DNA from: CAYUWH01 sp964448615
Lineage (GTDB): Bacteria; Patescibacteriota; Gracilibacteria; Peribacterales; Peribacteraceae
NCBI GenBank assembly: GCA_964448615.1
Contig: CAYUWH010000002.1
Location: 8,584-72,583 of the forward strand
DNA: 64,000 nt
Direction of reading: 5' to 3'
Part shown: positions 41,370 through 50,107 of the stretch, in pieces
Numbering within the stretch: position 1 is the stretch's first letter
How the letters are laid out: each line of letters opens with the position of its first letter
Translations under genes and position numbers: made by a program
Notes under the pieces: model-generated
Seen by the model: the letters and a program-made list of their open reading frames with translations, nothing else
Told to the model about the DNA's origin: nothing
Database searches by the model: none

Positions 41370-41915
41370 ATGGCACCATCCAAACGCACCAGCGGCACCA
41401 GTAAGAAGAAGCAGAACCTGCTTTCACGCTTCTGGGCATGGTACGAGCGGCATTACACGCTGAACATCACGCTGACGGCCGCCATCTTTTCCTTGCAGCT
41501 CGTGCACCTGTATTGGCTGACGGCGAACGTGGTCATGTTCCGGTTACTTGGGCAGCAATATTTTCCGATCACGCCGTTCTGGGAATTCGTGATTATCATC
41601 GTCGATTACACTGAAATTCCGTCACTGCTCAGCACAACCGTGCTGTATTTCTACGAGATGCGGAAAGGATGGTCTTTCAAGAGCGCTCTTTTTCTCTTGA
41701 TGGTGAATTCCCAGTGGTTACATCTGTTCTGGATCACCGATGAATTCGTGGTGAATCAATTTACAGGCGTCAACGCGACGGTGCTTCCGTTCTGGCTTGC
41801 ATGGGTAGCCATCTTCATCGACTACCTCGAGCTTCCGGTGATCTTCGATACGATTGTTCGATCAGGGAGAGCGTTAGCGCAAGGCAAGGTGTTAGAGACC
41901 TTGAAAAGTGAGTAG
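41370..41915 (+). CDS. Multi-pass membrane protein, unrecognised
   Basis: A 181-residue protein with a short basic N-terminus and about four to five transmembrane segments (LTAAIFSLQLVHLYWL, then WEFVIIIVDYTEIPSLL, then ALFLLMVNSQWLHLFWIT, then AWVAIFIDYLELPVIF). The repeated VDYTEIPSLL/IDYLELPVIF and LQLVHLYW/SQWLHLFW pairs suggest two tandem half-repeats. Family unknown. TATACT at 41350 is 15 bases before the ATG. The stop codon lies inside the left arm of a repeat hairpin. Confidence 0.7.
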   Translation: MAPSKRTSGTSKKKQNLLSRFWAWYERHYTLNITLTAAIFSLQLVHLYWLTANVVMFRLLGQQYFPITPFWEFVIIIVDYTEIPSLLSTTVLYFYEMRKGWSFKSALFLLMVNSQWLHLFWITDEFVVNQFTGVNATVLPFWLAWVAIFIDYLELPVIFDTIVRSGRALAQGKVLETLKSE

Positions 41916-41950
41916 TGAGTAGAGTACGAAAAAACTACTCACTACTCACT
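41907..41950. repeat. GAGTAGT-type repeat hairpin
   Basis: AGTGAGTAGTGAGTAG (41907-41922) pairs exactly with CTACTCACTACTCACT (41935-41950), with a 12-base A-rich loop. The left arm includes the TAG stop of the gene at 41370. It lies between convergent genes. Confidence 0.88.
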
Positions 41951-41966
41951 ACAAACTACCAACTCG

Positions 41967-42377
41967 TTAGGACACCCAAATCCCCACCACCGTCACCGCC
42001 GCCCCAAAGAGAATACCGACGATCACTTGCGCGAAGGAATGCCCCAGGCGCTCGCTGAAGTGTTGCCAGTGCTGCAATCTATTGAGCATCTCCGCTTGCA
42101 GTCCAACGGCTCGGCGCAGACTCATGGCGTCGTACCACACGACGGCCGCGAACACGAATGCGATCGCGAATTCCACGGACTCCGGTCCCATCTTGTGCCA
42201 TACGATCATCAGCAGGGATGTGACGAACGCCGAATGCGAACTGGGCATACCGCCCGGTTTGAAGAGTCCTTCTTCCCACCGTCCGCTCCAGATTCTCTCG
42301 ACAATCACCTTCACAATCTCACACAGAACCATCACGATGAGCGGCGTCAAAAAGAGATACTGGTGGAGGAATGTCAT
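41967..42377 (-). CDS. Divergent PAP2-family membrane protein (DUF212)
   Basis: A 136-residue protein with about four membrane segments. The segment FKPGGMPSSHSAFVTSLL corresponds to the SSH signature of PAP2-like phosphatases; DUF212 proteins are a divergent branch, probably a lipid-phosphate phosphatase, but activity is not proven for it. Further motifs VVWYDAMSLRRAVGLQAEML and ERLGHSFAQVIVGILFGA fit the family. The start at 42377 is preceded by TACACT by six bases; the frame open to 42413 is disfavoured. Confidence 0.85.
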   Translation of the reverse strand: MTFLHQYLFLTPLIVMVLCEIVKVIVERIWSGRWEEGLFKPGGMPSSHSAFVTSLLMIVWHKMGPESVEFAIAFVFAAVVWYDAMSLRRAVGLQAEMLNRLQHWQHFSERLGHSFAQVIVGILFGAAVTVVGIWVS

Positions 42378-42383
42378 GGAGAC

Positions 42384-42389
42384 AGTGTA
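42384..42389 (-). promoter_or_regulatory. -10 element of the DUF212 gene
   Basis: TACACT on the minus strand, six bases before the ATG at 42377. Confidence 0.5.
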
Positions 42390-42419
42390 CGGGCGGATGA
42401 TGGCGCCGGGCAATGTTTG

Positions 42420-45338
42420 TTATGCCGTGGCGTCCGTTCCCTGCTGTTCTTGTTCTTCATCCGGTATACCCAACCATTCCCTCATGGCGGCGGTCAACGC
42501 GGTGAAATGCTCGTAGGTGCCCGCGTCTTCGGGATTGCACACCACTAACCCGGATTCTTCCACCACGACGATGGTCCAGGGCTTCCCGGCATCGTTGCCG
42601 GAGAAGTTAATGGTTTTTTCCGTCACCCTGCAACGCACGTTGTGCGCGGCGGTGCTGAACTCGGTTTCCTCCTTGGCGCGCAGGGCTTTGCTGGTATCCA
42701 CCATGGCGAGGGCCGCTAGTACCACGCGTCCCTTTTCCTCCGTCAGAGCCATAAGCGCGTTACGCTCATCGCCTTCCGGGTTCATCTGCTCAAGCTGCTC
42801 CATGAGCAGATTCAGCTGCGAGGCGGCCAGTTGCGGGCGTGACATATCCACCTTGCCCAGTACCTTCATGATGTCTTGGCGCGTGAAGGGAATTTTTACC
42901 TCATCCGGTGTACGGCCCAGTACTTCTCCCACCCAGTACACACCTGTCCCAATCACGTTGCCTGCAATATTTGCAGCGGTGCGAATGGCGAGACCCACGG
43001 CGCTAGGGGCTGCTTTCCATGCCCTGCCCGCCACAGCACCCACTACTTTCGGGGCAAAGCGCAGCAATTCCCACTGTGCGACGGCTGCGACAATGGAAGC
43101 CAGGAGGTGCCCCTCTAAATTGGCAGCATTCTGGTGCTCGCTCGATTTGATAGCGTTGAAATGAAGCATGGTGGTGACGTCCTGGTGCAGCGTGCGGATC
43201 TGCTCGCTGTATTTCTTCTGCGCGGCATCCAGATTCTCGAGTGCTTTGAGATACTTTTCCTTCATCGGTCTATCCTGCGGATGATCCCACTTTAGGGTCT
43301 TGGGTGAGTGTGTCTTCATAATGTCCATCACCTCCGTCTTGTAGCGCAGAATATCGTTCTTGGTTGCTGCCAACTGGTCTTTACTCTTCCGGATCGCAGT
43401 ACGGGCTCCTTCCAGCTTGCCTCGCAATTCTTTGGCCTGTTCGCGTAATCCAAAGAAAGAATCCAACTTTTTCAGATCCTCGCCTCCTGGGATCTGGTCA
43501 TACACGTCCACGCCGCTCACGGCCTGGACGCCTTGGCGCACCTTGCCCGGCACATACCAGATGAGGCTATCCAGATCGATATAGAGAGAATCGAATACCT
43601 CCAAGACTCCGTCCAGACGTATGACCATATCCTCAATGGCCGTCAGATTTTGCAAACGGGGGACGGTGTCGGCCTCTATCAATTGCAAATACTGTTCCAG
43701 AGACGCACTGTGCATGTTGCGCGCTTCCGTGAGCATGGCCTTCAACCGGAAATCCAGGGAATCGCGTTCCACGGGTTGCTTTTCTGACTCATCAAGCTCT
43801 TTCATCTTGTGCCCTTGTTCTGCGCGATAGTACGGTCCCAGCGCGCCTTCCGAAATGAGCAAGTTCAAGAAGCGCGCATTGGTGGTTATGCTGTACTCGC
43901 CGTAGTCCTCGCATAAAGCAGCTACCTTGCTATCCAGCTCCAGCACTTTCCGGAGAACCTCCGGCTTCACGGGTGTGCGCTTGCCATTTACCTTCTTCGG
44001 GAACATCTGATCAAACAGCGCCTCGGCGTGCTTCTTGAGCATTTCGGAGTACATCACATGCGATAGTTTGAGTTTGCGCTCGGGGTCGTTCTCGTTTGCA
44101 TCGCGCTTCACTTGATAATTCGCGGTAACGCTCAATGCTTCGCGCAGCCTACGCTCCCATTCGTTGGTGGCTTCCTTTACAAGTTCGATGTGCAGGGAAG
44201 ACGTAGGGCTCTCATTTGTCTTCTTGAGGCTGAACGTCTTAATAAGCTTCCATGCCTTTTCTTCCCCATCATGCTGCAGCTCCACTTTCATGCCCATTTT
44301 GGAATAGCGTGTCATGAGGAACGCCGCCAACTGGTTCATGGCATGCGCACGGGCTTCGTGAGTTTGCCCTTTTGGCAAATGTAAATCTTGGCCGAACCGC
44401 TTCTGGTACATCTCGATGTAGTCGTTCACATTCGCGTCACTGATGATGTCCGTCGTGGTGACGGGCTGCTCGGGGAGCTTGGCCATCATGGCATCCAGTT
44501 TTCCTTGGAACTGGACTACGCGTGCATCCGCCTTTGCTGTTTTATGCATCGCCTCTGATATCTTGGCGCGGTTTGTCGCTGAGAGGGAGCCTTTATTGAC
44601 CAATGTGTCCAAATAATCCTCCATCAACTGCTTGCCGGCATCATCAAAGGTAAGCGCTTCGAGGCGCTCGGAAATCCTGTCTTTCACCGTGCGGGTAATA
44701 ACCCTGTCATCCACATTGAAAAGGATCGCGCGGAAGGCCATTTTCTCGTGTGCCTCAATCAGTTGGCGTGTGTAGACGATCTTGTTGCCAAGCGCCACGT
44801 TGGTGCCATTGTTGTCCAGCATGTCCAACGCCGCGCTGAGCTTTTTCTCCCACTCCGCGTTGCGCGCGTCCTTGGGCAACTCATCGCCGTATGTTTTCCA
44901 GTGGATGGCGTAGCGCTCAGCCATATCCAGGAAATCATCGATGTGCGCTTCCGTGTATACCCACAGCTCAAAACGGTCATTCAGTTCATTGAAGATCTTG
45001 TCGTTGCGCGCAAATTCCGGCTTGTTTTCCCGTTGATCATGCACGCGGGAACGCAACAAGTGAATGTTAAACGCTTCGTTGAGGATCACCGTCTCCAGCT
45101 TGGTGTTGTTCGGATCAATTTGTGCCGTTGAACGTTCGCCGGCTTTCACATTTCCTTCCTTAAACAGCGTGCCGTCCGGCATGTTGCCGGCCGTTGAGCC
45201 CGGTTTCCAGCGCGGGTCACGGATGATGGTCTGACCTTTCTTGATGCCGAGCCGTTCACGCACGGCGCTCACTTTCTCCAGGAGCAATTCCGCGGGGGAA
45301 CGCTCTTGTTCAGCACGTGCTTCCATGGAATTTGGCAT
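42420..45338 (-). CDS. Unknown-cluster protein 7: large helical protein
   Basis: A 972-residue protein, the last and largest of the unknown cluster. I do not recognise it. It is almost all helical, acidic/lysine-rich, with coiled-coil character over much of its length, for instance around residues 650-690 (KKLDSFFGLREQAKELRGKL). A moderately hydrophobic, Ala/Gly-rich region near residues 770-820 (SIVAAVAQWELLRFAPKVVG) could be an amphipathic or membrane-associated segment. The C-terminus (from about 900) looks like a small beta domain with a charged Gln/Glu tail. No signal peptide. Two start codons, at 45338 and 45326, are possible. Confidence 0.72.
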   Translation of the reverse strand: MPNSMEARAEQERSPAELLLEKVSAVRERLGIKKGQTIIRDPRWKPGSTAGNMPDGTLFKEGNVKAGERSTAQIDPNNTKLETVILNEAFNIHLLRSRVHDQRENKPEFARNDKIFNELNDRFELWVYTEAHIDDFLDMAERYAIHWKTYGDELPKDARNAEWEKKLSAALDMLDNNGTNVALGNKIVYTRQLIEAHEKMAFRAILFNVDDRVITRTVKDRISERLEALTFDDAGKQLMEDYLDTLVNKGSLSATNRAKISEAMHKTAKADARVVQFQGKLDAMMAKLPEQPVTTTDIISDANVNDYIEMYQKRFGQDLHLPKGQTHEARAHAMNQLAAFLMTRYSKMGMKVELQHDGEEKAWKLIKTFSLKKTNESPTSSLHIELVKEATNEWERRLREALSVTANYQVKRDANENDPERKLKLSHVMYSEMLKKHAEALFDQMFPKKVNGKRTPVKPEVLRKVLELDSKVAALCEDYGEYSITTNARFLNLLISEGALGPYYRAEQGHKMKELDESEKQPVERDSLDFRLKAMLTEARNMHSASLEQYLQLIEADTVPRLQNLTAIEDMVIRLDGVLEVFDSLYIDLDSLIWYVPGKVRQGVQAVSGVDVYDQIPGGEDLKKLDSFFGLREQAKELRGKLEGARTAIRKSKDQLAATKNDILRYKTEVMDIMKTHSPKTLKWDHPQDRPMKEKYLKALENLDAAQKKYSEQIRTLHQDVTTMLHFNAIKSSEHQNAANLEGHLLASIVAAVAQWELLRFAPKVVGAVAGRAWKAAPSAVGLAIRTAANIAGNVIGTGVYWVGEVLGRTPDEVKIPFTRQDIMKVLGKVDMSRPQLAASQLNLLMEQLEQMNPEGDERNALMALTEEKGRVVLAALAMVDTSKALRAKEETEFSTAAHNVRCRVTEKTINFSGNDAGKPWTIVVVEESGLVVCNPEDAGTYEHFTALTAAMREWLGIPDEEQEQQGTDATA

Positions 45339-45362
45339 ATGTGTGTTGGAAAAGAAGACTGT

Positions 45363-45992
45363 TTACGGCGTCGGCACCACAGGGGCAGCGCCGGGATAGT
45401 TCGGCACTACGAAGTCCATGGGTCTGAGTCCGATGCTCGGGTCGATCGCGCCGGTGGGAGCGGCAAAGCTGCCGCCTCCGCCCACCACTTCCGCGGCGGC
45501 TTCCGGCAGCGGGGTGCCGCCAGGGATCACGTTGGCCGCATCGATGGAATTTCTCGTTCCTTCCGCCACGGTGCCGGCTGCCTCATGCAGGAGGCTGGCT
45601 ATTTGATGCCAGTGCTGCCACAAATACCATCCGCCGACGGCGACGCCGGCAACAATCACGGCTGTAAGAATCGGGTGGTTGTAGGCAAATTTGAAGGGGG
45701 CTGTGACCATGTCGTAACCCCAGCCGAGCCACGTGCGTTCGACTTTCTTTTGAATATCTACCTGGCGGACGACGTTGCCCGTGAGAGCCTCAATCGTCTG
45801 ACTGTCACCGTTCACGCCCATTTCCTGTAGCTTCTTCATCTGTTCTTCGCGGCTTAAGGCGGAGTTGGTCATGACTGCCGCAATCTCATTAGCGCGATCA
45901 CCAAGGTTTGGTGTTTCCTCGGTAATGATCTCAGCAAGCACTTGCTGCTGTTGCTCGAGTGTAGGGCCGGTAGCTGCGCGTTCGTTAGCCAT
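45363..45992 (-). CDS. Unknown-cluster protein 6: single-helix membrane protein
   Basis: A 209-residue protein. The N-terminal 85 residues are acidic and helical (TLEQQQQVLAEIITEETPNL), then a hydrophobic helix (PILTAVIVAGVAVGGWYLW, about residues 107-126) and a Pro/Gly/Ala-rich C-terminus with GGTPLPEAAAEVVGGGGSF. No family is recognised. It follows gene 5 by five bases, with no promoter, so the two are co-transcribed. Confidence 0.72.
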   Translation of the reverse strand: MANERAATGPTLEQQQQVLAEIITEETPNLGDRANEIAAVMTNSALSREEQMKKLQEMGVNGDSQTIEALTGNVVRQVDIQKKVERTWLGWGYDMVTAPFKFAYNHPILTAVIVAGVAVGGWYLWQHWHQIASLLHEAAGTVAEGTRNSIDAANVIPGGTPLPEAAAEVVGGGGSFAAPTGAIDPSIGLRPMDFVVPNYPGAAPVVPTP

Positions 45993-45997
45993 GAGAG

Positions 45998-46408
45998 TTA
46001 AGCGGAGGGGGTAGAAGCGTTGGCCTCGAGAATGCTGTGGCGCAACATACTGAGCTGCGCGAGAGCTTTGATATCTTCATCGGTGGCACTCTTCGCGAGC
46101 AAGACCGACATCATGGCGGCGATGCCTTTGGCACCGATCGTGAACATGATCGTCGGGATCATTTCCTGTGGAATATCTTTCAAGCTCATTTGCATGGTCG
46201 GCTTGCCGCTTTTTGCTTCTTCAATGAGTTTCTTGAGCGGAGCGTATGCATGAAAGCGCGCCAGGCGGTAGCGGATATCCAGGTCTTCATCTGTCTCGTA
46301 ACTGTCGAGCGTTTCTTCCTTCACGTCCCATCCCTCTTTGAGTGCATCAGAAAATTGATTGAACCAGAGTTGCTCGTTTTTCGTGAGGTGGAGAGTGGTG
46401 GTAGTCAT
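45998..46408 (-). CDS. Unknown-cluster protein 5: small soluble protein
   Basis: A 136-residue soluble helical protein with no membrane segment or signal peptide and no recognised family; the N-terminus has a ELWFNQFSDALKEGWDV-like segment. It is the first gene after the stronger internal promoter of the cluster. Confidence 0.7.
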   Translation of the reverse strand: MTTTTLHLTKNEQLWFNQFSDALKEGWDVKEETLDSYETDEDLDIRYRLARFHAYAPLKKLIEEAKSGKPTMQMSLKDIPQEMIPTIMFTIGAKGIAAMMSVLLAKSATDEDIKALAQLSMLRHSILEANASTPSA

Positions 46409-46416
46409 TGGCGTTC

Positions 46417-46445
46417 AGTATAGGTAAATAAGGTTAAATTGTCAA
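46417..46445 (-). promoter_or_regulatory. Near-consensus promoter inside the unknown cluster
   Basis: TTGACA (46440-46445), a 17-base spacer and TATACT (46417-46422) on the minus strand, eight bases before the ATG at 46408. This is among the best promoters in the window and divides the cluster in two. Confidence 0.85.
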
Positions 46446-46457
46446 TATTTGTTTTTG

Positions 46458-46829
46458 TCAACTCTTGTCTTGTGACTCTCGCATGAGCTGATCCATGGGC
46501 CCTCCGCGCGAAGCGCTCATCTGTTTTTTGAGGTCATATTCACGCACGGCTGCTTCCGCTTGTTCGGCCAACGTGATGGGAAGAGCCTTGTGCAATTCGC
46601 CCAACTTTTCCTTCACATCGTCCTGCAAATCTTGTTTCCGATTGATGTAGGCCTCCACGGCGGTACGCAAACTGCGCAGCGCCATTTCGAACGGTGCCTT
46701 GTCCACTTCGCTCAGCCGTTGCACATCGCGAACGCTCTTCAGCGTCTCCGCCGCTTCGGCCTCGCCGATCGGCTGATCTTGCTCCAGTTTTTCCGTGAAG
46801 GTTTTGATGGAGAGATATTCGGGGGACAT
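46458..46829 (-). CDS. Unknown-cluster protein 4: small helical protein
   Basis: A 123-residue acidic, Gln/Lys-rich helical protein (FTEKLEQDQPIGEAEAAETL near the start), with no membrane segment. No family is recognised. The C-terminal third is predicted coiled coil. It lies 60 bases after gene 3 and before the internal promoter. TACTAT and TACTTT appear before its ATG (about 46840-46863) and might give it its own transcription start. Confidence 0.7.
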   Translation of the reverse strand: MSPEYLSIKTFTEKLEQDQPIGEAEAAETLKSVRDVQRLSEVDKAPFEMALRSLRTAVEAYINRKQDLQDDVKEKLGELHKALPITLAEQAEAAVREYDLKKQMSASRGGPMDQLMRESQDKS

Positions 46830-46889
46830 GGAGACGGGGGAAAGTACTTTCAGGATAGTACGGAGTGGGGGAGGCGGGAAGAAATTGTG

Positions 46890-48680
46890 TTATTTTTTGG
46901 TAAAGGTCAGTCCCACTGTTCCGGGGACTTTTATCATACCGCCAAAAGTTGTCTGCAGTCTTTCACAAGGAAGCGTGTGTACGAAAGGTGTGGCTGCGGT
47001 GTGCCGACTCAGAGCAACAATGCATTGTTCAAGGTCAGGAATTTTTAGGACTGTTTCTTTAGCTCCTGCAAATTGAAGTAGTGCAGATGGAACAAAAGAA
47101 ATTTCATTTCCTTGTTTCATAACGCCTGCCAGTGATGCTTTCAGCGCTGGCTGTACGCCAAGGGGGGTGCTCACTGAGAGTTCATACTTTTGGGTTCCCA
47201 CTTCAAAGCCAATAGTGTCTGCTGTTCCGATGATTTTTACGTTCAATTTTTTCGATCCATCCATGACATTGAATGTAATATCTGTATTTAATTTATTACC
47301 GTCCGGCATTGTATTTAATGCGATGAATTCCTGTGCTTTCAATTCAGATCCTTCGGCAATCACTAAGAATTGTTTGTTTTGTATCCTAATTCCATTAGGA
47401 AAGGCTTTAGCCATTTCTTGCGGAAGTTCTACATTGGGCTCTGCCTCTCGTATCCTCTGATTGAGAGGGTCTAAGCATGTAGACGTGGATCCATTATAAG
47501 GGGGCTTGTTAAATGTAATTGCTGCTTGCTTCGCTTCGTTGATCGCCACATCATGTTTTGCTTTATCGGCAGCGATGAATGTATTATCAGCAGGATTCAA
47601 TTGAAGCAGCCATTCTTTGTTTGTGGAATCCTTGATAACGGGGAATTTTTCTTTGAATGTGATAGGGGGGATACCTGTCGCGCCATTTGCTACAGTTTGG
47701 AGTGCACTGATTTTATCAGCGATCGTGGTCTTGCTATTCATTGCCACTTCTGCCCGCTGAAGTGCGGTGTTTCGTGCAGCCACATCAATCAGGCTAAAGC
47801 TGCCATCGGGTTTACGTTGCAGTGCGAGCTTTTGCGTACCTTTTTGGAATTCTTTGCCAGTACACAGAGCAATCAATGCTTGGTCATCCCCAACGACTTC
47901 TTTGAGGTTTGTGAGTGTTGCTGTCGTATCTGTTCCACCTGCGACTGCGGTCTTCAATGTTTCAAGTGCAGCGTTCACATCTTTTGCTTTGTCCGGCGCA
48001 GCGCCCGGCGCTCCCTCTGTGGGTTTATTGCCACCCATCGCACGGCTAATAGCGCCCATGCCCACGAGTCCACCGATAGTCAGACCGATACCGAGTCCCC
48101 ATTTTTTGACCAATTGCCATGTGGTTTCCGTTTTGCTCTTCATCCAATTCCAGGCGAGATAAATAGCAGCGCCGGCGGCTACCAGAGAGCCACCGATTGC
48201 GAAGTATTTTCCGGGGCCTTCTTTCATGTTCAACATGCCCGAACCCATTTCTCCAATCGCCCCGGCCGTTGCCATTGCTCCGTCTTTGATAATGCTGCCG
48301 GTTTCCACGGCGGCGGTGCCAAGTACGTCACCTGCTTTGCCAAGTGTCGAATCATCGAGTGATTGTTTGAGTGTGTCGAGATCTTGTTTCGTCTGAGCAT
48401 TTGTTGATGTGTGCTCCTTCAATTTATGGAGCATTACCTGCAATTCCCTGCGTTGATCGGCGCTTAGTGTCTGGCGATTTGCTTCGATGCCCTGCTGAAA
48501 TTGTCTGAGCTGATCGGCAGTCGTTACTTTGTTTTGCGCGATGTTCTGCTTGATCGTCTCATACTGTGCTATCGTCGTCAGCGAAGGCTGTGGTGCAGAG
48601 GAGGGTGCATTTTGATAACACAATCTCCCTTCTTTGAGGGAGAAATTCTGCGAGCCGCGGGGGAATGTGTGTGTGAGCAT
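46890..48680 (-). CDS. Unknown-cluster protein 3: large membrane-associated protein
   Basis: A 596-residue protein. Residues about 30-130 are Gln/Lys/Thr-rich helix (QQGIEANRQTLSADQRRELQ), followed by a Gly/Ala-rich, partly hydrophobic zone (about 135-215) with two likely membrane helices (FAIGGSLVAAGAAIYLAW and WGLGIGLTIGGLVGMG), and then a beta-rich C-terminal 350 residues. No family recognised. The true start is unclear: the ATG at 48680 begins a poor 20-residue stretch, and a TTG after an AAGGGAGA at about residue 20 is a candidate. Transcribed with genes 1 and 2. Confidence 0.7.
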   Translation of the reverse strand: MLTHTFPRGSQNFSLKEGRLCYQNAPSSAPQPSLTTIAQYETIKQNIAQNKVTTADQLRQFQQGIEANRQTLSADQRRELQVMLHKLKEHTSTNAQTKQDLDTLKQSLDDSTLGKAGDVLGTAAVETGSIIKDGAMATAGAIGEMGSGMLNMKEGPGKYFAIGGSLVAAGAAIYLAWNWMKSKTETTWQLVKKWGLGIGLTIGGLVGMGAISRAMGGNKPTEGAPGAAPDKAKDVNAALETLKTAVAGGTDTTATLTNLKEVVGDDQALIALCTGKEFQKGTQKLALQRKPDGSFSLIDVAARNTALQRAEVAMNSKTTIADKISALQTVANGATGIPPITFKEKFPVIKDSTNKEWLLQLNPADNTFIAADKAKHDVAINEAKQAAITFNKPPYNGSTSTCLDPLNQRIREAEPNVELPQEMAKAFPNGIRIQNKQFLVIAEGSELKAQEFIALNTMPDGNKLNTDITFNVMDGSKKLNVKIIGTADTIGFEVGTQKYELSVSTPLGVQPALKASLAGVMKQGNEISFVPSALLQFAGAKETVLKIPDLEQCIVALSRHTAATPFVHTLPCERLQTTFGGMIKVPGTVGLTFTKK

Positions 48681-48692
48681 GGGAATGATGCA

Positions 48693-49856
48693 TTACGCAG
48701 CCATTGGTGTGATGCCACCTGCTGCCGTAAGAATTTGTTGCAGCGTGAATTGTGTCTTTCCGGGATTTAGTGCTTTTACTTTCGCAACGAGATCATCGAC
48801 GAACGTTTTTACCTTCGGTTCTGCTGCATCGACTTTGTTATTTTTTAATGCAGCCTTGATCGCCGTAAGTGTTGTTGTAACATCTGCGGCTGGTACTTTG
48901 TCCGTTGCGAGCGGTTCGAGGACCAGTCCCTTCTTCCCAAATCCTTCAAGAAGTTCAGCGTAATCTTTGCGCAGTTGCACTTCTGCTTCAGTTTGCACGC
49001 GGGCTTCCACAGGGATGTCACGCATTTTATCAATCACTTGGTCGAGCGTTGCGGAACCTTCCGGCATTGCCTTTGCAATGCGTTCAAGATAGGCGATGCC
49101 CTTCTCGGAATCGACAGCGTTGCCCTTCATGGCGATGGCAAGAATATTCATTTTCTCTTTAAGCTCGGGGCTTAGTGGTTGGTCTTCAGCTACTTTGGAG
49201 AGAATAACTTTGTGATGGAAATTCAATGTGTCAGCGAGTTTGGTATAGGTTTGCCATTGCTTGTGTTCCGCCTCTTGTTCCGGTGTTTTTTTAGTGTTCA
49301 GTAAGTAATCTTTAGCGCCTTTCCAGCCTAGCATGCCTAAGAATTCAGCTAAGTAATTTTTCATGCCGCTGCCCATTTTGCCGAGCAAAGCGCCGCCACC
49401 GCTCATGACAGGCTCTATCAAGCTTGCATAGACAAGGTGCGCACTTTCCGCGATCTTGCCGAATACGGGTCCAGTGATCCAGCCCACCGAAGACTGTACA
49501 GTAGCAACGATGCCTGTAGTGCTGGCCTCGACGGAATTGAGATGGCTTCTGTCTTTTAGTAATTCTTGATCGATTTCAGTTTCTTTTAATTGAAGATTTG
49601 TTCGGATTTCCTGAAGAGTCCAGTCGTCTTTATCAAGATGCTCCTTGGCCCGATTTTTAAATGTGTGGAGTTCTTTTTTAAGGTCTTTCAGTTTATCCAC
49701 GACTGCGATATTCGTGTGATATTTTTTTTCTTCAACATCCGTTCGCAATTGTGCCAATTCTTTTGTTGTTTTATCGATGATGGCATATCCCTCATCCATG
49801 GCATCGCCGAATTCCTTAATCGGAGCCGTTGATGCTTTTTTTTCTGGTCCAGTCAT
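48693..49856 (-). CDS. Unknown-cluster protein 2: helical protein with central hydrophobic zone
   Basis: A 387-residue protein: an acidic coiled-coil N-terminus (residues 15-110, for example TKELAQLRTDVEEKKYHTN), a Gly/Ala/Val-rich zone at about 112-170 (WITGPVFGKIAESAHLVYAS) that may be membrane-associated, and a helical C-terminus. The same plan (coiled coil, hydrophobic zone, helical or beta C-terminus) is found in proteins 3 and 7. No family recognised. No Shine-Dalgarno sequence. Confidence 0.7.
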   Translation of the reverse strand: MTGPEKKASTAPIKEFGDAMDEGYAIIDKTTKELAQLRTDVEEKKYHTNIAVVDKLKDLKKELHTFKNRAKEHLDKDDWTLQEIRTNLQLKETEIDQELLKDRSHLNSVEASTTGIVATVQSSVGWITGPVFGKIAESAHLVYASLIEPVMSGGGALLGKMGSGMKNYLAEFLGMLGWKGAKDYLLNTKKTPEQEAEHKQWQTYTKLADTLNFHHKVILSKVAEDQPLSPELKEKMNILAIAMKGNAVDSEKGIAYLERIAKAMPEGSATLDQVIDKMRDIPVEARVQTEAEVQLRKDYAELLEGFGKKGLVLEPLATDKVPAADVTTTLTAIKAALKNNKVDAAEPKVKTFVDDLVAKVKALNPGKTQFTLQQILTAAGGITPMAA

Positions 49857-49870
49857 AAAGAAAAAGAAAA

Positions 49871-50047
49871 TTATCCCTGATTTTTGTTAGGGTAGAGCGG
49901 AAGCTGCACGTCCATCCGCGGATCTTTGCGCATGTCTTCTAACAGTTTTTGTAACTGCGCAGATGTTTGCTGCTGCACCAAATTGCGTTCCACCTGTTCG
50001 GCGGGATTCGCAGAAGGTTTTTCCGGGGTGCGAGGTGCGTTACTCAT
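49871..50047 (-). CDS. Unknown-cluster protein 1: 58-residue protein
   Basis: A short Pro/Gln/Ala/Asp-rich protein beginning MSNAPRTPEKPSANPAEQ, with a helical centre (QQTSAQLQKLLEDMRKD) and no hydrophobic segment. Its N-terminus, rich in Pro, Ala, Glu and Lys, resembles the disordered starts of genes 2 and 3. It is the first gene after the strong cluster promoter and 14 bases before gene 2. Translation is inferred from position and frame; too short for further assignment. Confidence 0.65.
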   Translation of the reverse strand: MSNAPRTPEKPSANPAEQVERNLVQQQTSAQLQKLLEDMRKDPRMDVQLPLYPNKNQG

Positions 50048-50076
50048 GATGGGGGATTTGGTATGGGTTTCTCCTT

Positions 50077-50105
50077 ATTATAGCGGATTTGGGGTTTTTT
50101 CGCAA
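50077..50105 (-). promoter_or_regulatory. Main promoter of the unknown cluster
   Basis: TTGCGA (50100-50105), a 17-base spacer and a perfect TATAAT (50077-50082) on the minus strand; transcription should start about 23 bases before the first ATG. The long repeat array begins just behind it. Confidence 0.8.
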
Positions 50106-50107
50106 AC

